64,000 nt of DNA from JBEBGV01 sp040081265. GTDB taxonomy: Bacteria; Acidobacteriota; Vicinamibacteria; Vicinamibacterales; UBA2999. The position numbers and the translations under genes were made by a program. Under the pieces are notes generated by a model, which was not told where the DNA came from, did no database searches, and saw only the letters and a list, made by a program, of their open reading frames with translations. The stretch is taken from the NCBI GenBank assembly GCA_040081265.1, contig JBEBGV010000013.1, positions 23,422-87,421 of the forward strand, written 5' to 3'. Shown piece after piece: positions 17,025 to 25,330 of the stretch; positions within the stretch are counted from its first letter, which is position 1, and each line of letters opens with the position of its first letter.

Positions 17025-18152
17025 TCAGCCGACGGCGACGGGTGCCTGGGCGAGGCCGGCGGGCGTGAGAATGCGGTACAGCGTGTCACGCTCCAGGGGC
17101 TCGCGGCCGGCCGCGCGGACAATCTTGATGAGCTGCGCGGTGGTCATGCCTTCCGGCGTCGGCGAACCGGCCATGTGGTAGATCTTCTCTTCCTGCACGG
17201 TCCCGTCGAGATCGTCGACCCCGAACCAAAGGGCCGTCTGGGCCACGTCCACACCTGTGGCGATCCAGAACGCCTTGATGTGATCGAAGTTGTCGAGCAT
17301 CAGGCGCGACACCGCGAGAACGCGCAGGGTGTCTGACGCGCTCGGTGCAGGGAGCTTGCGCATCTGATTGTTGTCGGGGTGGAACGCCAGGGGGATGAAC
17401 GCCTGGAAGCCACCGGTGTCGTCCTGCAGCGCACGCGCTCGCAACATGTGATCGACGCGTTCCTCAATGGTCTCGATGTGACCATAGAGCATCGTCACGT
17501 TGGTCTTCAGGCCCATGCGATGGGCAGTGCGGTGAATGGCGAGATAACGATTGGCGCCGCACTTGTCGGCGCAGATCTTCTGGCGCACGCGTTCGGCGAA
17601 CACCTCGGCCCCACCACCCGGTAACGAGTCGAGCCCTGCCGCAACCAGCTCCTCGAGGACCGTCTGATCGGTCATACCGTAGAGATCGGCAAAGTAGGCA
17701 ATCTCGACCGCCGTGAAGCACTTCAACTGCACCGACGGCCTGATCGCCCTGAAGCCCTTCAGGAGATCGGTGTAGTAGCTGAAAGGCAGATGCAGGTTCA
17801 GGCCGTTGACGATGTGGAGCTCGGTGAGGGGCTGATCGGCACGCTGCCGCAGTTTGTCCCAGGCCTGCTCGAGGGTCATCGTGTAGGCAGCGGGATCGGT
17901 GGCCTTGAGGCGGGCAAACGAACAGAACAGACAGTTCGCCTCGCAGACGTTGGTCGGCTCGAGGCGAAGATTGTAGTTGTAGTACGTCCTGGCACCGTGC
18001 CGCCGCTCGCGCTCACGGTTGGCCAGCCAGCCAACAGCCAGAAGGTCGGGGCACTGGAACAGCTCGACGCCCTCATCGAAGCTCAGGCGCTCGCCTGCCT
18101 GCAGTTTGCGGTCGATGCCGTTCAGGCCCGCCGCGCTAATACGTGTCTTCAC
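17025..18152 (-). CDS. mqnE: Aminodeoxyfutalosine synthase MqnE (radical SAM)
   Basis: A 375-residue radical SAM enzyme that joins the adenosyl radical to 3-(1-carboxyvinyloxy)benzoate in the futalosine route to menaquinone. The cluster motif is CEANCLFCSF (CX3CX2C), preceded by NYNLRLEPTNV, and later segments include GLDSLPGGGAEVF, IHRTAHRMGLKTNVTMLYGH and QAFIPLAFHPDNN, all characteristic of the MqnE/MqnC family; length fits MqnE. The start is GTG 18150-18152 with AAGGA upstream. mqnD and mqnB are 3-4 kb away, beyond the importer genes, on the same strand. mqnA and mqnC are not in the window. Confidence 0.9.
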   Translation of the reverse strand: MKTRISAAGLNGIDRKLQAGERLSFDEGVELFQCPDLLAVGWLANRERERRHGARTYYNYNLRLEPTNVCEANCLFCSFARLKATDPAAYTMTLEQAWDKLRQRADQPLTELHIVNGLNLHLPFSYYTDLLKGFRAIRPSVQLKCFTAVEIAYFADLYGMTDQTVLEELVAAGLDSLPGGGAEVFAERVRQKICADKCGANRYLAIHRTAHRMGLKTNVTMLYGHIETIEERVDHMLRARALQDDTGGFQAFIPLAFHPDNNQMRKLPAPSASDTLRVLAVSRLMLDNFDHIKAFWIATGVDVAQTALWFGVDDLDGTVQEEKIYHMAGSPTPEGMTTAQLIKIVRAAGREPLERDTLYRILTPAGLAQAPVAVG

Positions 18153-18206
18153 CAGATCCTTGAGAAAATTCTAAGCGATCCACAGGACAATTGACCTTTC
18201 TGACGC

Positions 18207-19010
18207 ATGAATCACCTTGAGGCCCTCGGTCTCTTCTTCGCCTACCCTCATCTGCGGGGGGCAGCGTCCTTTGAACTGAGAGATGTCAGTGCGGCCATTC
18301 CCCGAGGGTCGGTCACCGGCCTGCTGGGACCAAACGGTGGTGGAAAGTCCACGCTGCTGCGGATGCTTGCCGGCATCACCGTGCCGACCGCCGGCCGGTT
18401 ACTCCTCGACGGACAGCCACTCTCGTCGCTGTCCAGAAGGGATACCGCCCGTCGTGTCGCGCTCGTCCCCCAGAACACTCATCCGTCTTTTGACTACACC
18501 TCGATGGAGATGGTGCTGATGGGCCGGCATCCCCATCTCGGCATGTTCCAGCTCGAGGGGCCGGAGGATCTGCGCATTGCGCATGAGGCCATGGTGGCCA
18601 CCTCAACCGATGCGCTGGCGGGTCGATCCTTTCTCACACTCAGCGGCGGCGAACAGCAGCGCGTGGCGCTGGCCAGCGCCCTCACGCAGTCGCCTGAGGT
18701 GCTGCTGCTCGACGAGCCGACCGCGTCGCTCGACCTCGGGTTCCAGCTCGAGATCGCGGCGCTCCTGCGGCGGCTCAATCACGAGCGAGGTGTCACGATG
18801 GTCGTCGCCACCCACGATCTGAACTTCGCAGCCAGCCTCTGCGATCGCCTGGTGCTGTTGCGCAGGGGCACCGTCCTCGGTCACGGCAGCATCGCCGACA
18901 CGCTGACCCCGGGAGCCATCCGCGAGCTCTACGATGTCGATGCAGAGGTCACCCACCACGACGCGACTGGCCATCTTGTGGTGATCCCCACCAGGCGGGT
19001 GACGCAGTGA
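18207..19010 (+). CDS. btuD: FecE/BtuD-type ABC importer ATPase
   Basis: A 267-residue ATP-binding subunit for a siderophore, haem or cobalamin importer. Walker A is GPNGGGKST, the Q-loop is LVPQN, the signature is LSGGEQQRVALASAL and Walker B is VLLLDEPTASLD; the H-loop lies in VVATHDLNFAA. Spacing and sequence are those of the FecCD/BtuCD group. It is the first gene of a three-gene operon (ATPase, permease, binding protein), overlapping the permease by 4 nt. The symbol rests on the binding protein's resemblance to BtuF and could be wrong if the substrate is iron. Confidence 0.85.
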   Translation: MNHLEALGLFFAYPHLRGAASFELRDVSAAIPRGSVTGLLGPNGGGKSTLLRMLAGITVPTAGRLLLDGQPLSSLSRRDTARRVALVPQNTHPSFDYTSMEMVLMGRHPHLGMFQLEGPEDLRIAHEAMVATSTDALAGRSFLTLSGGEQQRVALASALTQSPEVLLLDEPTASLDLGFQLEIAALLRRLNHERGVTMVVATHDLNFAASLCDRLVLLRRGTVLGHGSIADTLTPGAIRELYDVDAEVTHHDATGHLVVIPTRRVTQ

Positions 19011-20038
19011 ACGTGGTGGCAACCGCTCGGAGCCTGCCAGGCTATCGACCGGTACGGACAAGGCTCCTCGCGTCGCTCGCCGGATTCGGGACGCTCGCCG
19101 CGGCGGTCTGTCTTCTCGCGCCGCTGGTCGGCAGCACCTCGATCAGCCTGGCGCGTGCGTTCGACCCGTCGATTCCATTCGCAGACAACATCGACGCGCA
19201 GATCTTCTTCATTGCACGGCTCCCGCGCGTGACAGCAGCAGCGCTCGTCGGCGGCACGCTGGCCGCCGCTGGCGTTGTCTTTCAGGCATTGCTGCGGAAT
19301 CCGCTCGCCGACCCCTTTACGCTCGGCATCTCGGCCGGCGCCTCGGCCGGGGCCATGTTCGCCATCGTCCTGGGTGCCTCGGTTGCGATGGTTCCGCCGG
19401 TCCCGGTCGCCAGCCTGCTCGGTGCGGCCCTTGGCGCGCTGGTCGTCTATCGCCTGGCGACGCTGAGACGGGCGCCACTGTCGACGTCGGTCCTGTTGCT
19501 GGCTGGCGTCACCTTGAACTCCTTCTTTGGTGCCTCTGTCATGGCTCTTCAGTTCGTGGCCGACTTCACCCAGGTGGCACGCGCGGCCCGCTGGCTGATG
19601 GGAGACCTGGACGTGGGGAGTTTCGGCCCAATCGGCTCGGCCCTTCTCCTGGTAGCGCCGGCGTTCGTGCTCTTCGCGTTCCTCCCCTCCTCCCTGAACG
19701 TGCTCAGCCTCGGCACCGACGCGGCCGCAGCCCGTGGCGTCGATGTGCATCGCGCGCAGCGGACGGCATTTCTGGGTTCGGCGCTGGCCACCGCCGGTGC
19801 CGTCTCACTGGCCGGGCCGGTCGGATTTGTCGGCATCATCGTGCCGCACCTCGTGCGCCTTCTGGTCGGCGGGGATCATCGCGTCCTGCTCCCCGCGTCA
19901 GCGCTGGCCGGAGCGGCATTCCTCGTCATCTGCGATCTGGTGGCTCGCACGGCCTTCTCCGTCCAGCTGCCGGTCGGCATCGTGACCGCCCTGATTGGGG
20001 GGCCGTTTTTTCTATGGCTACTCGTTCGAAAAGGCTGA
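19007..20038 (+). CDS. btuC: FecCD/BtuC-type ABC importer permease
   Basis: A 343-residue inner-membrane protein with about ten helices. Family motifs: RLPRVTAAALVGGTLAAAGVVFQALLRNPLADPFTLGIS-type stretch (residues about 65-105), LGTDAAAARGVDV, and VGFVGIIVPHLVRLLVGGDHR with the conserved cytoplasmic Gly-rich coupling region. It forms the pore of the importer with the upstream ATPase. GTG start at 19007 overlaps the ATPase stop; the following binding-protein gene starts 25 nt inside its 3' end. Confidence 0.9.
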   Translation: MNVVATARSLPGYRPVRTRLLASLAGFGTLAAAVCLLAPLVGSTSISLARAFDPSIPFADNIDAQIFFIARLPRVTAAALVGGTLAAAGVVFQALLRNPLADPFTLGISAGASAGAMFAIVLGASVAMVPPVPVASLLGAALGALVVYRLATLRRAPLSTSVLLLAGVTLNSFFGASVMALQFVADFTQVARAARWLMGDLDVGSFGPIGSALLLVAPAFVLFAFLPSSLNVLSLGTDAAAARGVDVHRAQRTAFLGSALATAGAVSLAGPVGFVGIIVPHLVRLLVGGDHRVLLPASALAGAAFLVICDLVARTAFSVQLPVGIVTALIGGPFFLWLLVRKG

Positions 20039-20913
20039 CCGGTGTGGTCGCCGTTGCGCTCACCCTCGCGCTGGCGTGGTCGTTCGCGTGGACCGTCGGC
20101 GCGCAGGCTCCTCCGCCACGACGGCCGGCGCGCATCATCTCTCTCGTGCCGGCGCTGACCGAGATGCTCTTCGACATGGGGGCGGGCCCGCAGGTGGTGG
20201 GCGTGAGCAGGTACGACACCTTTCCGCCCCCTGTGCGCGCGCTGCCGAAGGTGGGCGGGCTGCTCGACCCCGACTACGAAGCCATCCTGCGCCTCAGGCC
20301 GGATCTGGTGATCACGTATGGCTCGCAAGCCGAGCTCGAGCGACGGCTGAACGCGGGAGGGGTGACGTTCTACAGCTACCGGCACGCCGGCATCGCTGGC
20401 ATCCTGCAGACCATTGGCGAACTCGGCATCGCGACCGGCCACGAACCGGAAGCGCGGGCCTCCAGCAATCGGCTTCAGGCCCAACTCGACGCGGTACGCC
20501 TCAAGGTCAGGGGCCTCAATCGTCCGAAAACGTTGCTGGTGTTTGGACGCGAACGTGGCACCTTGCGACAGATCTATGCCAGTGCCGGTGCGGGATTCGA
20601 GCACGACATTCTCGAGATTGCCGGGGGCGCCAGTGTGTTCGCTGCCGCGAGGCGTGAGTCGGTACAACCATCCATCGAAATGCTGCTGGCGAGTGCGCCT
20701 GAGGTGATCGTCGAACTGCACGGGACTGGTGCACCGGATGCCGCCAGCATCAAGAGCGATCATGAGGTGTGGGGACGGCTGGCGTCGGTCCCGGCAGTGC
20801 GGAACGGGCGGATCCACATCCTGTACGGTGAACACCTCGCCATACCAGGACCCAGACTCGGTGCGACCGCCGAAGACGTCGCCCGGGCGATCCATCCGGA
20901 AGCCTTCAGGTAG
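20014..20913 (+). CDS. btuF: Periplasmic substrate-binding protein, BtuF-like
   Basis: A 299-residue protein with a signal peptide (about 1-30, ending VGAQA) and a class III binding fold: RIISLVPALTEMLFDMGAGPQVVGVSRYDTFPP, then KVGGLLDPDYEAILRLRPDLVITYG, RPKTLLVFGRERG, VQPSIEMLLASAPEVIVELHG, and a final segment on WGRLASVPAVRNGRIHIL. The GVSRY..FP and KVGG pattern is typical of cobalamin-binding BtuF and its relatives, but siderophore or haem binding is possible. The stop overlaps the convergent mqnD stop by 8 nt. No cobalamin riboswitch was recognised upstream of the operon. Confidence 0.8.
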   Translation: MATRSKRLTGVVAVALTLALAWSFAWTVGAQAPPPRRPARIISLVPALTEMLFDMGAGPQVVGVSRYDTFPPPVRALPKVGGLLDPDYEAILRLRPDLVITYGSQAELERRLNAGGVTFYSYRHAGIAGILQTIGELGIATGHEPEARASSNRLQAQLDAVRLKVRGLNRPKTLLVFGRERGTLRQIYASAGAGFEHDILEIAGGASVFAAARRESVQPSIEMLLASAPEVIVELHGTGAPDAASIKSDHEVWGRLASVPAVRNGRIHILYGEHLAIPGPRLGATAEDVARAIHPEAFR

Positions 20914-21745
20914 AAAGGAACAGCGGCGCCGACGGAGGCGGCACGACGCCCGTAGCCACGGCACGCGCGAAGAGCAGGTCCACGGCGCGCCGCCCCTCAG
21001 AGCCGAGGTCGATTGAGTACCCGTTCACGTAGAGGTCGATGTGTTTGTACATCACCTCCTCGCTCATCTCCTGGGCATGGGCGCGAACGTACGGAAGGCT
21101 TGCCTCGAGGTGGGCGAATGCGTATTCCACGCTCCGACGAATGACACGGTTGACGCGCTGCTTGACCTCGTCCGGAAGGGACCGGCGAATCACAATCCCG
21201 CCAAGCGGGATCGCGTGTCCGGTCTCGGTCTCCCAGAACTCTCCGAGGTCGATGATCTTGCGCAGGCCCTTTGCCTCGTAGGTAAAACGGTTCTCGTGGA
21301 TGATGAGTCCTGCGTCGAACCGTCCGTCGAAGACGGCCGCCTCGATTCCTGAAAACAGGATCGGGGTCTTGTCTACGGCCTGAGGACAGGCCAGGCCCAG
21401 GAGAAAATTGGCTGTCGTGTAGATCCCGGGAATGGCGATCCTGGCGCTGCCCGCCGCGACGTCTGCGAGAGTCATCGGTCGGCGCGAGATCAGCAGCGGA
21501 CCGCAGTTGCTGCCAAGAGCACTCCCCGCATCAAGCAGGACATAGTTTTCAACGCAGTAGGCGTAGGCGTGAAAACTGAGCTTGGTGATGTCGGCCTCAC
21601 CAGAGAACGCCGCGGAGTTCAGTGCCTCGACATCCGCGAGATGTGGCTGGAATGTGAGGCCCTCCAGGTCGATGCGCTCATGAACGAGCGCATCGAAGAT
21701 GAAGCAGTCATTCGGGCAGGGCGAAAAACCCAGCGTCAGCGTCAC
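20906..21745 (-). CDS. mqnD: 1,4-dihydroxy-6-naphthoate synthase MqnD
   Basis: A 279-residue enzyme of the futalosine menaquinone pathway that converts cyclic dehypoxanthinylfutalosine to 1,4-dihydroxy-6-naphthoate. The periplasmic-binding-protein-like fold starts with LTLGFSPCPNDCFIFDAL, and includes ADVEALNSAAFSGEADITKLSFHAY, a GPLLISRRP segment, IAIPGIYTTANFLLGLA and DAGLIIHENRFTYE. The GTG at 21743-21745 overlaps the TGA of mqnB, and this start gives the normal family length; the longer frame to 21883 would overlap mqnB extensively and was rejected. Confidence 0.92.
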   Translation of the reverse strand: MTLTLGFSPCPNDCFIFDALVHERIDLEGLTFQPHLADVEALNSAAFSGEADITKLSFHAYAYCVENYVLLDAGSALGSNCGPLLISRRPMTLADVAAGSARIAIPGIYTTANFLLGLACPQAVDKTPILFSGIEAAVFDGRFDAGLIIHENRFTYEAKGLRKIIDLGEFWETETGHAIPLGGIVIRRSLPDEVKQRVNRVIRRSVEYAFAHLEASLPYVRAHAQEMSEEVMYKHIDLYVNGYSIDLGSEGRRAVDLLFARAVATGVVPPPSAPLFLST

Positions 21746-22416
21746 AACTCGTCCACCACTCGCGCCACCTCTTCGGACAGGCGCGCGATGGCTTCCGCCA
21801 TGTGCCAGCCGGCGCGGTTCCGACGCTCGACCCGATTCGACACCGCGCGAATCTGCGCGAAGGGCACGCCTTCGACCTGACACGCGTACATGAAGGCTGC
21901 GCCCTCCATGGACTCCACGTCCGGTGCCCAGCGCTTGACGACCGTTTGAATGGACGACTCACGACCGTGCACGGTATTCACGGTGATGCCATGAGCGTGT
22001 GGCAGGCGATCCACCGCGCGGGGCGGCGCCTGGTTCTCGAGGCGCCCGGACGGGAAGGACGGCTCGTCATGACCCAGAAGACCGAGTTCGACGATATCCA
22101 GGAATGAGTCGCCGTCTTCTGCTCCCAGTTCGCTCATCCGGTCAGACAGCACATGCACGACGGCGCCGGGGGCGAAGCGCGGGTTGAAGCTGCCGCACAC
22201 GCCAACGTTCAACGCCAGCTCTGGCGGGTGCTCGCGCAAGGTCCTGGCGCACCAGACGGCGGTCTGAACCATTCCGACACCGGTGATCAGCACGTCGATC
22301 TGGTGGCGACTGTGATGAATGCGCGCAAGGCGCGGTGACAGAGAGTAGCCCAGCGGCAGTGGGTCGAGGATCGGCTGGATCTCAGCCACTGTGGCCGCGA
22401 CCAGCAGGAGCCTCAT
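21742..22416 (-). CDS. mqnB: Futalosine hydrolase MqnB
   Basis: A 224-residue nucleosidase of the MTA/SAH nucleosidase family that removes adenine or hypoxanthine from (aminodeoxy)futalosine. Motifs: LALNVGVCGSFNPRFAPGAVVHV, MSELGAEDGD, VESMEGAAFMYACQVEGVPFAQIRAVSN and a C-terminal helix. The VESMEGAA Glu and the AVSN Asn are typical substrate-site residues. Start ATG at 22414-22416. Only 2 nt separate it from the preceding hypothetical gene, so it is the penultimate gene of the long isc-mqn transcription unit. Confidence 0.9.
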   Translation of the reverse strand: MRLLLVAATVAEIQPILDPLPLGYSLSPRLARIHHSRHQIDVLITGVGMVQTAVWCARTLREHPPELALNVGVCGSFNPRFAPGAVVHVLSDRMSELGAEDGDSFLDIVELGLLGHDEPSFPSGRLENQAPPRAVDRLPHAHGITVNTVHGRESSIQTVVKRWAPDVESMEGAAFMYACQVEGVPFAQIRAVSNRVERRNRAGWHMAEAIARLSEEVARVVDEL

Positions 22417-22418
22417 CC

Positions 22419-22814
22419 CTACTTGAGCTTCCCCTGGAGCCAGCGCATCAGGGCGGAAAAATCCATGACCGGTGCGCGATATTCCTTCGGGGTCATGACC
22501 TCGATCATCTCCTGATGCGTCGGCGCGCCATACGGAATCGGACCGCTGGGCAGGACATCGCCCGGTTCAAAGAACTGAATCCTGGGCGCCTTGCCGAATA
22601 CCTCGACTCGATAGCGCAGGCGGAACCCGTCCCAGTTCTCCTGTTCGGACGATTGACGCAGTCGCCTCTCCAAACGCTCCAGATCCAGGGGCAACCGGTC
22701 CACGTTGACCGCGGGGGCTTTGTCAGGTGTCGTGGACGCGCCGGTCTCCGCCACCTGAGCAGCTCCGTTGGTTCCAATCATCAGTAGGAGTGCGACGACG
22801 ATGAAGGCGCGCAT
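22419..22814 (-). CDS. Small exported protein of unknown function
   Basis: A 131-residue protein with a signal peptide (MRAFIVVALLLMIGTNGAAQ). The mature part has a charged region (NVDRLPLDLERLERRLRQSSEQENWDGFRLRYRVEVFG) that looks like a helix followed by strands, then HQEMIEVMTPKEYRAPVMDFSALMRWLQGK. I do not recognise a family. It lies between iscX (27 nt upstream) and mqnB (2 nt downstream) on the same strand, so it is probably in that transcript. Confidence 0.65.
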   Translation of the reverse strand: MRAFIVVALLLMIGTNGAAQVAETGASTTPDKAPAVNVDRLPLDLERLERRLRQSSEQENWDGFRLRYRVEVFGKAPRIQFFEPGDVLPSGPIPYGAPTHQEMIEVMTPKEYRAPVMDFSALMRWLQGKLK

Positions 22815-22841
22815 GGCAATGTCACCTCAGACGTGTCCGCG

Positions 22842-23048
22842 TTACTTCTGATTGTCCTTCCATTCTTCGTACCAAGCCATCTGGATAGCTTCGAGCTTGG
22901 GTTCGTTCGACGCCTTCGGGTCATCGTCGAACCCGTCGAGTTCCAGGACCCTGGCCCGAAGATCGGTAAATCTCACCGTCAGGGGGTCAATCTCGGGGTG
23001 CCGCTCACAGAGCGCTATCGCGATATCTTCGGCGTCGAGCCATGTCAT
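22842..23048 (-). CDS. iscX: IscX (YfhJ) iron-sulphur assembly regulator
   Basis: A 68-residue acidic protein with the whole IscX pattern: WLDAEDIAIALCERHPEIDPLTVRFTDL, then LDGFDDDPKASNEPKLEAIQMAWYEEW. In E. coli IscX binds IscS and iron and tunes the rate of cluster assembly. Its ATG overlaps the ferredoxin TGA (ATGA-type), matching the usual fdx-iscX order at the end of isc operons. Confidence 0.93.
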   Translation of the reverse strand: MTWLDAEDIAIALCERHPEIDPLTVRFTDLRARVLELDGFDDDPKASNEPKLEAIQMAWYEEWKDNQK

Positions 23049-23458
23049 GGCTTGTCTCCCTGGCCGCCGGCTGCTACCGGTTCGGGCTGGCCGAGCTGGA
23101 TGGCCCCACCCTCCTGCACGTAGTTTCGCGTATACATCGGGAACTCAGCCACGACGTCGCCCTTGATCACGGCCTGGCAGCCCAGTCTGGACGAGACGGT
23201 CAGCTCCCAGGCAGTGTCGAGTCGATCAGCTTCGTTGTCTTCCATGTCGCTGAGGTTCTGGGCGCCCTCACGAATGATCAGGTGGCACGTGGTACAGGCG
23301 CAGCTGCCGCCGCACGCATGCTCCAGGTGCACGCCCGCATTCATCGCAAGGTCGAGAAACGATTCCGGCAGGCCGTGTTCCTGAAACGGCAGCTTGCCGT
23401 GCTCGAACTCGACGGTCTTCTGCGTCTTGTCACGCAGGATGAAGGTCACTTTAGGCAC
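23045..23458 (-). CDS. fdx: [2Fe-2S] ferredoxin of the isc operon
   Basis: A 137-residue adrenodoxin/plant-type ferredoxin. Cluster ligands are in HACGGSCACTTCH (C-X5-C-X2-C) and SSRLGCQAVI. It supplies electrons for cluster assembly on IscU. The last 25 residues (EGGAIQLGQPEPVAAGGQGDKP) form a disordered tail not usual for Fdx. Start ATG at 23456-23458; hscA ends 12 nt upstream. Confidence 0.92.
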   Translation of the reverse strand: MPKVTFILRDKTQKTVEFEHGKLPFQEHGLPESFLDLAMNAGVHLEHACGGSCACTTCHLIIREGAQNLSDMEDNEADRLDTAWELTVSSRLGCQAVIKGDVVAEFPMYTRNYVQEGGAIQLGQPEPVAAGGQGDKP

Positions 23459-23470
23459 TGAACGGTTCCA

Positions 23471-25330
23471 TCAGATCGAATCCACACTCTTACCCGTCAG
23501 CGCCTCACGCACGCTGCGGTTCATCATGACTTCAGCCAGGTGCCTGGTTGCATGGTTGAGTGTGTCGGTGCGCGAATGAATCGCGGCGCGGTCGCCGCCG
23601 TCCATCACACTCTTCAACGCTGACAGGGAATCGTTGATCCCCGTCAGTTCGCCGGGCGCCAGCGCGTCGGCCGCGATGGCAGCGAAATCCGGGTGGCGCA
23701 GGGTCTTCTCGGTCGCATTGATGACCGATTCGGCTTCGTTCCGCGTCTCGATCAGCAGGCGGGCTTCGAAGTCGGCCTCGGCGTGTTCGAACGACTCGAT
23801 CAGCATCCGCTCGACCTCTTCGTCGGTGAGCCCGTACGACGGCTTCACCTCGACGGTCTGCTCGATGCCTGTCCGTAGTTCGCGTGCGCTGGCGCTGAGG
23901 ATGCCGTTGGCGTCGATCTGGAACCTGACCTCGATCCGGGGCATCCCCGCCGGCATGGGCGGGATGCCGCGCAGCTTGAACCTGGCGAGCGAACGACAGT
24001 CGTCGGCCATCTCGCGCTCGCCCTGCAGCACGTGCAGATCGACGGCTGTCTGGTTGTCGACGCCAGTCGAGAACATCTCCCGGCCACTGGCCGGGACCGT
24101 GGAGTTCCTGAGAATGATCTTCGACACCACACCGCCCATCGTCTCGATGCCGAGCGACAACGGTGTCACGTCGAGCAGCAGCAGCTCGCGACGCCCGCTG
24201 ATCAGAATGTCGGCCTGCACTGCAGCCCCGAGTGCAACGACCTCGTCGGGATTGAGGCTGCTGTGCGGCGTACGGCCGAACAGTTCCTCGACCAGCCGTC
24301 GGACCAGGGGAATCCGCGTCGATCCGCCGACGAGCACGACCTCGTCCACGTCGGCAGGTGTGAGCCCGGCGTCGACAAGCGCCAGACGGCATGGTTCGAG
24401 CGTGCGATCCACGAGCGGGCGGATGAGCGTCTCGAATTCCTGACGCGTCACGGTCCTGCGATAGCCTGACGGCAGACCGTCGCCAGGCTCGACGACCAGT
24501 TCGGCCGAATCGTGTTCCGAAAGGTCCCACTTGGCGCGGATCGCCGCCTTCCGGATCGCCTGGATGACGGCAGGCGTCGGCATCTGACCCGATGTGGCGC
24601 GAAGGTCAGCCAGCACCCTGGCAACCAGTTCGAGGTCGACATCATCGCCACCGAGATGCGTGTCGCCGTTGGTCGCCAGCACCTGGAACGTCCGGTCTTC
24701 AACCCTGAGAATCGAGATGTCGAACGTGCCGCCGCCAAGGTCGTAGACAGCCACCACGCCGCGGTCGCGCGCATCGAGACCGTAGGCCAGCGCCGCAGCG
24801 GTCGGCTCGTTGATGATGCGCAGCACCTCGAGGCCGGCAAGCCGGCCTGCATCGCGGGTGGCCGTACGCTGCGCGTCGTTGAAGTATGCGGGCACGGTAA
24901 TCACCGCCCGGTCCACCTCGAAATCAAAATCGCCGCGCTCCCGGAAGTAGTCCTCGGCCCGGCGCTTCAGCTCGCGCAGCACGAAGGCGGAGATCTCGGG
25001 AGGCGTGAACTGCCTGTCGCCCAGGCCGATCCGCACAACGCCTGCAGGGTCACCGCTGACCATGAAGGGGAGGAACGAGGCTTCGCCTGACACGTCCTCG
25101 ATACCACGGCCCATGAACCGCTTCACCGAGTAGACGGTCCGTCCAGGCGCGGTCAGCAGGCGACGCTGAGCCTCGCGTCCGACAAACACCGTTCCCTCCT
25201 CGTCGACCGACACGATCGACGGCACCAGGCCGTCGCCGGCCGCGTCGCGGATGATCGTCGGCTGTCCGTCCTGCGAGCAGGCGACCAGGCTGTTGGTCGT
25301 CCCCAGATCGATGCCAACGACGTTAGCCAC
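23471..25330 (-). CDS. hscA: Hsp70-type chaperone HscA
   Basis: A 619-residue Hsp70 relative that, with HscB, helps IscU release its cluster. The ATPase domain begins VVGIDLGTTNSLVA and has the DLGGGTFDISILR phosphate motif and VLVGGSTRIPLVR adenosine motif. The substrate-binding domain follows (LLLDVTPLSLGIETMGG, then about 385-500) and a helical lid. It lacks the long DnaK C-terminal tail. Its start overlaps the hscB stop by 8 nt, and fdx follows, so HscA rather than DnaK is favoured. Confidence 0.93.
   Translation of the reverse strand: MANVVGIDLGTTNSLVACSQDGQPTIIRDAAGDGLVPSIVSVDEEGTVFVGREAQRRLLTAPGRTVYSVKRFMGRGIEDVSGEASFLPFMVSGDPAGVVRIGLGDRQFTPPEISAFVLRELKRRAEDYFRERGDFDFEVDRAVITVPAYFNDAQRTATRDAGRLAGLEVLRIINEPTAAALAYGLDARDRGVVAVYDLGGGTFDISILRVEDRTFQVLATNGDTHLGGDDVDLELVARVLADLRATSGQMPTPAVIQAIRKAAIRAKWDLSEHDSAELVVEPGDGLPSGYRRTVTRQEFETLIRPLVDRTLEPCRLALVDAGLTPADVDEVVLVGGSTRIPLVRRLVEELFGRTPHSSLNPDEVVALGAAVQADILISGRRELLLLDVTPLSLGIETMGGVVSKIILRNSTVPASGREMFSTGVDNQTAVDLHVLQGEREMADDCRSLARFKLRGIPPMPAGMPRIEVRFQIDANGILSASARELRTGIEQTVEVKPSYGLTDEEVERMLIESFEHAEADFEARLLIETRNEAESVINATEKTLRHPDFAAIAADALAPGELTGINDSLSALKSVMDGGDRAAIHSRTDTLNHATRHLAEVMMNRSVREALTGKSVDSI

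Noticed and set aside
18153..18206. Cobalamin riboswitch before the BtuD-like gene
   Set aside because: The 54-bp gap is too short for one and lacks the B12-box; none was found in the upstream mqnE coding strand either.
21746..21883. N-terminal extension of MqnD
   Set aside because: It overlaps mqnB in another frame and lacks homology to MqnD, which starts normally at the GTG at 21743-21745.
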